Position numbers and translations under genes: made by a program. From Verrucomicrobiales bacterium (lineage in GTDB: Bacteria > Verrucomicrobiota > Verrucomicrobiia > Limisphaerales > J093), in the NCBI GenBank assembly GCA_024233305.1, contig JACKPV010000022.1, positions 496,001-560,000 of the forward strand: a DNA stretch of 64,000 nucleotides, written 5' to 3'. Under the pieces are notes generated by a model. The model was not told where the DNA came from. It was given only the letters and a program-made list of their open reading frames with translations, and did not search any database. Shown one piece after another: positions 60,938-64,000 of the stretch. Numbering within the stretch: the first letter of the stretch is position 1; every line of letters starts with the position of its first letter.

Positions 60938-62194
60938 ATGAACAACCAGGCGGCAGGGTTCCGGCGCACTGCGCTCCATTCATTGATCGAACGGATCGTG
61001 AACGCGACGAAGGTGGTGGACATCCACACCCACCTTTACGATCCGCACCTCGGTCCGATGCTGCTGTGGGGTATCGACGAACTGCTGGTCTATCACTACC
61101 TCGTGGCGGAGGGTTTCCGGCATGTGAACGTCCCGCCGGCGACCTTCTGGGCGATGTCGAAAACCGAGCAGGCCGAGCTTGTCTGGCATCATCTATTCCA
61201 GGAGCACTCGCCGATCTCGGAGTCCTGTCGCGGCGTGCTGACCGTGCTGCATCGCCTCGGTCTGGACGCCAAGGAGCGCGATCTGCACAGCCTCCGCGAG
61301 TGGTTCGAGCAATGGCCGGTTGCCGGCTATGTGACCCGGTGCATGGAGACGGCGGGGGTGCAGACCATCTTCATGACCAACTCGCCCTTCGACGATGTCG
61401 AGCGGCCGTTTTGGGAAGCGGGATTTGAACGCGACGAACGGTTTGTGGCCGCCCTGCGCATCGATCCCCTGCTTACCGACTGGCCGAACTCGGCCCTCCG
61501 GCTGGTGCAATGGGGCTACAACGTGGGCGAGGGCCTGTCGCCTTCCACACTCGGCGAAGTGCGCCGTTTCCTGGCCGACTGGACACGGCGAATCGAGGCG
61601 AAATACCTGATGGTGTCGCTGCCGCCGAACTTCGCGTACCCTGGACGGCACGACGCGGCGCAACTCATCGAGGGCGCGGTCCTGCCGTTCTGCCGCGACC
61701 ACGGGCTGCCGTTCGCGCTGATGCTCGGGGTCAAGCGCGCCGTGAACCCGGCACTCCAACTGGCCGGCGACGGGGTCGGGCACAGCGACCTGACCGCCCT
61801 GCAGAATCTCTGCGCCGCCAACCCGCAGAACAAGTTTCTCGTGACCGTGCTCGCCCGCGAGAACCAGCACGAACTCTGCGTGCTGGCCCGGAAGTTCGGC
61901 AATCTGCACCCCTTCGGTTGCTGGTGGTTCACCAACATCCCGCACCTGATCGATGACATCACCCGAATGCGGCTCGAGTTGCTGGGAATCAGCTTCACGG
62001 CGCAGCATTCCGACGCCCGGGTGCTCGATCAGATCATCTACAAGTGGGACCACACCCGGCGTGTGCTGACCCAGGTGCTCGAGGAGAAGTACTGGGATCT
62101 CCTGTGCGCCGGCTGGGAACCCACGGCGGCCGAGATCGAGCGGGACGTCAATAACCTCCTCGGCGGCTCCTTCCTGGAATTCTGCGCGCGCTGA
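60938..62194 (+). CDS. Glucuronate/uronate isomerase-like amidohydrolase-superfamily protein
   Basis: A 418-residue TIM-barrel protein related to uronate isomerases (UxaC). VVDIHTHLYDPHLGPMLLWG near residue 28 has the HxH metal site, and LLVYHYLVAEGFRH, FMTNSPFDDVERPFW, HPFGCWWFTN and the QHSDARVLDQIIYKW near residue 352 follow family order. ATG at 60938 is preferred because it lies after the hexamer array and the fold starts soon after. Uronate isomerases convert glucuronate or galacturonate to fructuronate or tagaturonate; the precise sugar is not assigned. It fits the pectin-degrading enzymes nearby (GH28-like, ManD-like). Confidence 0.83.
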   Translation: MNNQAAGFRRTALHSLIERIVNATKVVDIHTHLYDPHLGPMLLWGIDELLVYHYLVAEGFRHVNVPPATFWAMSKTEQAELVWHHLFQEHSPISESCRGVLTVLHRLGLDAKERDLHSLREWFEQWPVAGYVTRCMETAGVQTIFMTNSPFDDVERPFWEAGFERDERFVAALRIDPLLTDWPNSALRLVQWGYNVGEGLSPSTLGEVRRFLADWTRRIEAKYLMVSLPPNFAYPGRHDAAQLIEGAVLPFCRDHGLPFALMLGVKRAVNPALQLAGDGVGHSDLTALQNLCAANPQNKFLVTVLARENQHELCVLARKFGNLHPFGCWWFTNIPHLIDDITRMRLELLGISFTAQHSDARVLDQIIYKWDHTRRVLTQVLEEKYWDLLCAGWEPTAAEIERDVNNLLGGSFLEFCAR

Positions 62195-62225
62195 ACCTCG
62201 CGCGCCCCACCGAGCCGCATCCAGA

Positions 62226-62344
62226 TTATGGAGTGCGGCGGCCTTGACGCCGCTTTTCGGGCTTCGGGACGTTTCGGACGTTCCGAGGCCTGTCCGGCCA
62301 CGAAAGCACCGTCGCCGCTCCGCGCTGCCGGCGTACTCCAAAAG
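62226..62344 (+). repeat. Second dispersed repeat, copy 1
   Basis: About 119 bases between the uronate-isomerase-like gene and the lamin-tail-domain gene. TATGGAGTGCGGCGGCCTTG at the left and GCCGGCGTACTCCAAAAG at the right are partly inverted to each other. The same element, reversed, is at 45569-45715. Confidence 0.7.
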
Positions 62345-62364
62345 GCAGGCGGCGTGCGCGGGCT

Positions 62365-64000
62365 TCAGGGTTGGGCGGGACTGACGATTTGGTAAAACCG
62401 GCCCGTGGCAGGTGGCGCCGAATCGGTGAGCGTGACGATCCGGTCGCCCCCGGACGCCTCCACATCCGCGAGCTTCCGCCAGCCCCCCGCCCCGAGTGCA
62501 TCCTGATACACGAGGCTGTAGGTCCGTCCCGCCATCGCCGTGAACTCGAATACCACCCGGTCCATCTCCACGCCGACCGTCGCCATCTCGAGCACGCTGG
62601 TCGGCGAGCGAGGATCGGTGCCGGCCTGATATTCGTGCTCGTTGTCCGCACCGTCACCGTCCGGATCCTCGTGAGCGTCAGGCCGGTCGGGATCCGTGCC
62701 GTTCTCCTCCTCCCAGGCATCCGGCAACGCGTCACCATCGCGATCGCCCTCGGTGGCGGTTCCCCCGGGATTCGGCGCGCCTGACCGCCAGTTGACGGGA
62801 TCGTTCGCGTAGGCCGTGGCGTCGATTCGTTGTAGGGACGCCGGCAGGTCCTCCGGCAGCACCGGCCACGGCGCAGCGGGTGAATAGGCCACCTTTTCGA
62901 CGAGGATGTAGGGCACGAATCCCGCCCCCGGTGACGGGGCGGACTGCGGCGTGTCCGGGCGCCGGAGTTCCAGCGTTTCGCCAGCCCGGTCCAGTCTGCC
63001 CGCATAGGGGCCCAGAATCGTCCCCGCATCGCCGTACGCGTTGGCGAATGCTTGCCGGGCCAAAAGATCAACGACCGGGTCGAAAGGCACGACCACGAGT
63101 CGGGCTCCGGGTTCGAGGACAGTGCCCGGCGGGAACTCGAAATCGACGGCGCCAGCCAGCCGCCATCCGTGCTCGGGGAAAGCGGCATCGAAGAGCGCCA
63201 CCGCGGCGCCGGTGCGGTTATACAACTCGATGAACTCGCCCCCCGCGACCAGACCGCCGTTTCCCGAGGATTCGGGCAGGGCATAGAGGATCTCGCTGAC
63301 GACCACCGGGCCGACCAGAGCCGCGGCGTTCGGCAGACCGCTCCCGGTCCGGAACTCCGCGACGGTCGCCGGGGCGTCCGCACCGAAAGTCCGCGCGGTC
63401 AACGCCACGAAATCCACACCCGTGCTGGTCGGGAAACGTCCCAGTGAAACCCCGTTCGCCGTGGCGCCAAACCCGATCACACGCCGCCGTCCGGTGAGCG
63501 CTCCGGCAGCGTTCGCCTCCGAAAGCAGAACCTGCTCACCACGGGCCGAGTTCAGGTTGAACCGGGGTGGGACGTCATCCTCGCCGCCGGACGATCCGAA
63601 CGCCGCCTGGTAAAACACCCGATACCCTCCGGGCGCGAGCATCGTGCCTTCGGGAATCCGATACCGTTTGGGATCGCCCGGATCGTCGCTGAGGAACCAA
63701 CCGCCGAGATCCACCGGCAGACCGCCCGGGTTGTGCAGCTCGATGGCGTCTTCCAGGGGGAGATCGGTGTGCGCGAGGACCTCGTTGATGACGACTTCGT
63801 CCAGCGGAAGGAAGTTCGCGTCGCCCGGAGTGGAGGTTTGTGGAAAAGCCACCGTGGCGGCGGCGCCGTCTGGAAGGCGACCTTCGGAAACGCCCGCGAT
63901 CTGTCCCCCGAACTCGACGCCGTCAATCAAGGTCTGGTCCCGAGCGTAGAGCCGGAGGGTCTCCCCGCGTCCATCCAGCTGAAAGCGCGCATGATCGCGA
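62365..64000 (-). CDS. Partial lamin-tail-domain surface protein with calcium-binding-type repeats
   Basis: The reading frame stays open to base 64000, so the 5' end lies outside; 544 residues are visible. Two lamin-tail domains are present (VVINEVLAHTDLPLEDAIEL with GGWFLSDDPGDPKRYRIP, and VVVSEILYALPESSGNGG with GEFIELYNRTGAAVALFD). They are followed by a D-rich segment DRDGDALPDAWEEENGTDP with GTDPDRPDAHEDPDGDGAD, a thrombospondin-3-like calcium-binding run, and a final domain (RTYSLVYQDALGAGGWRKLA). This is the typical C-terminal half of very large secreted verrucomicrobial LTD/CotH-like proteins. No sorting tail is seen at the C-terminus. Confidence 0.85.
   Translation of the reverse strand, partial: RDHARFQLDGRGETLRLYARDQTLIDGVEFGGQIAGVSEGRLPDGAAATVAFPQTSTPGDANFLPLDEVVINEVLAHTDLPLEDAIELHNPGGLPVDLGGWFLSDDPGDPKRYRIPEGTMLAPGGYRVFYQAAFGSSGGEDDVPPRFNLNSARGEQVLLSEANAAGALTGRRRVIGFGATANGVSLGRFPTSTGVDFVALTARTFGADAPATVAEFRTGSGLPNAAALVGPVVVSEILYALPESSGNGGLVAGGEFIELYNRTGAAVALFDAAFPEHGWRLAGAVDFEFPPGTVLEPGARLVVVPFDPVVDLLARQAFANAYGDAGTILGPYAGRLDRAGETLELRRPDTPQSAPSPGAGFVPYILVEKVAYSPAAPWPVLPEDLPASLQRIDATAYANDPVNWRSGAPNPGGTATEGDRDGDALPDAWEEENGTDPDRPDAHEDPDGDGADNEHEYQAGTDPRSPTSVLEMATVGVEMDRVVFEFTAMAGRTYSLVYQDALGAGGWRKLADVEASGGDRIVTLTDSAPPATGRFYQIVSPAQP

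Overview
The window is GC-rich throughout and densely coded. Its gene content points to a Verrucomicrobiota bacterium, or a close relative in the PVC group: a DUF1592/DUF1552 cytochrome-type pair, a Ser/Thr kinase abutting an ECF sigma factor, an exosortase with its EpsI partner, a hydrazine-synthase-alpha-like haem protein, a DUF1080 protein, and many secreted carbohydrate-active or beta-helix proteins. This placement is inferred from gene families, not from a marker gene. I saw no rRNA, tRNA, CRISPR array or complete insertion sequence.

Layout. 1-1587: a partial membrane protein and a mannonate-dehydratase-like enzyme (minus). 2094-4369: an orphan sigma-54 response regulator and an MNT/HEPN pair (plus). 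4476-9949: a minus-strand MacAB/Lol-type export operon (Yip1-like protein, adaptor, ATPase, two FtsX-type permeases). 10061-16377: a small zinc ribbon, a TVP38 membrane protein, a double-FAD oxidoreductase and an APC permease. 16460-19866: the DUF1592-DUF1552 operon. 20365-30213: ClC channel, beta-propeller lipoprotein, HolB overlapping an O-antigen-ligase-like gene, a K+-channel-like protein with an unusual pore, and a WrbA-like flavoprotein. 30320-36919: GHL6-type hydrolase, HzsA-like haem protein and an amidohydrolase. 37293-41120: kinase and ECF sigma factor. 41468-45510: GH28-like protein and a DUF1080-PHP-lactonase fusion. 45735-50782: a three-gene cassette of P-loop ATPase, TPR protein and SLOG-like/transmembrane protein, the best candidate for an undescribed conflict or signalling system. 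51037-57684: carboxynorspermidine-type dehydrogenase, exosortase and EpsI, beta-helix protein and YqgE. 57799-64000: a double alpha/beta hydrolase with both nucleophile serines lost, a uronate-isomerase-like protein and a lamin-tail-domain protein that runs off the window.

The other strong signal is non-coding. A roughly 200-bp repeat with inverted ends (CTGAGCC...GGCTCAG), each end carrying a small hairpin, is present in three full copies and at least three partial ones, always between genes. At three partial copies the repeat end supplies the stop codon of a flanking gene. A second dispersed repeat (two copies), a 29-bp-arm palindrome and two inverted hexamer arrays also lie between genes.

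Functionally, the window looks like an accessory, free-living polysaccharide-degrading lifestyle: sugar-acid metabolism (ManD, uronate isomerase, lactonase, GH28, beta-helix proteins), surface polymer export and sorting (exosortase, ABC exporter, O-antigen ligase) and stress or conflict modules (HEPN/MNT, SLOG cassette, kinase/sigma).
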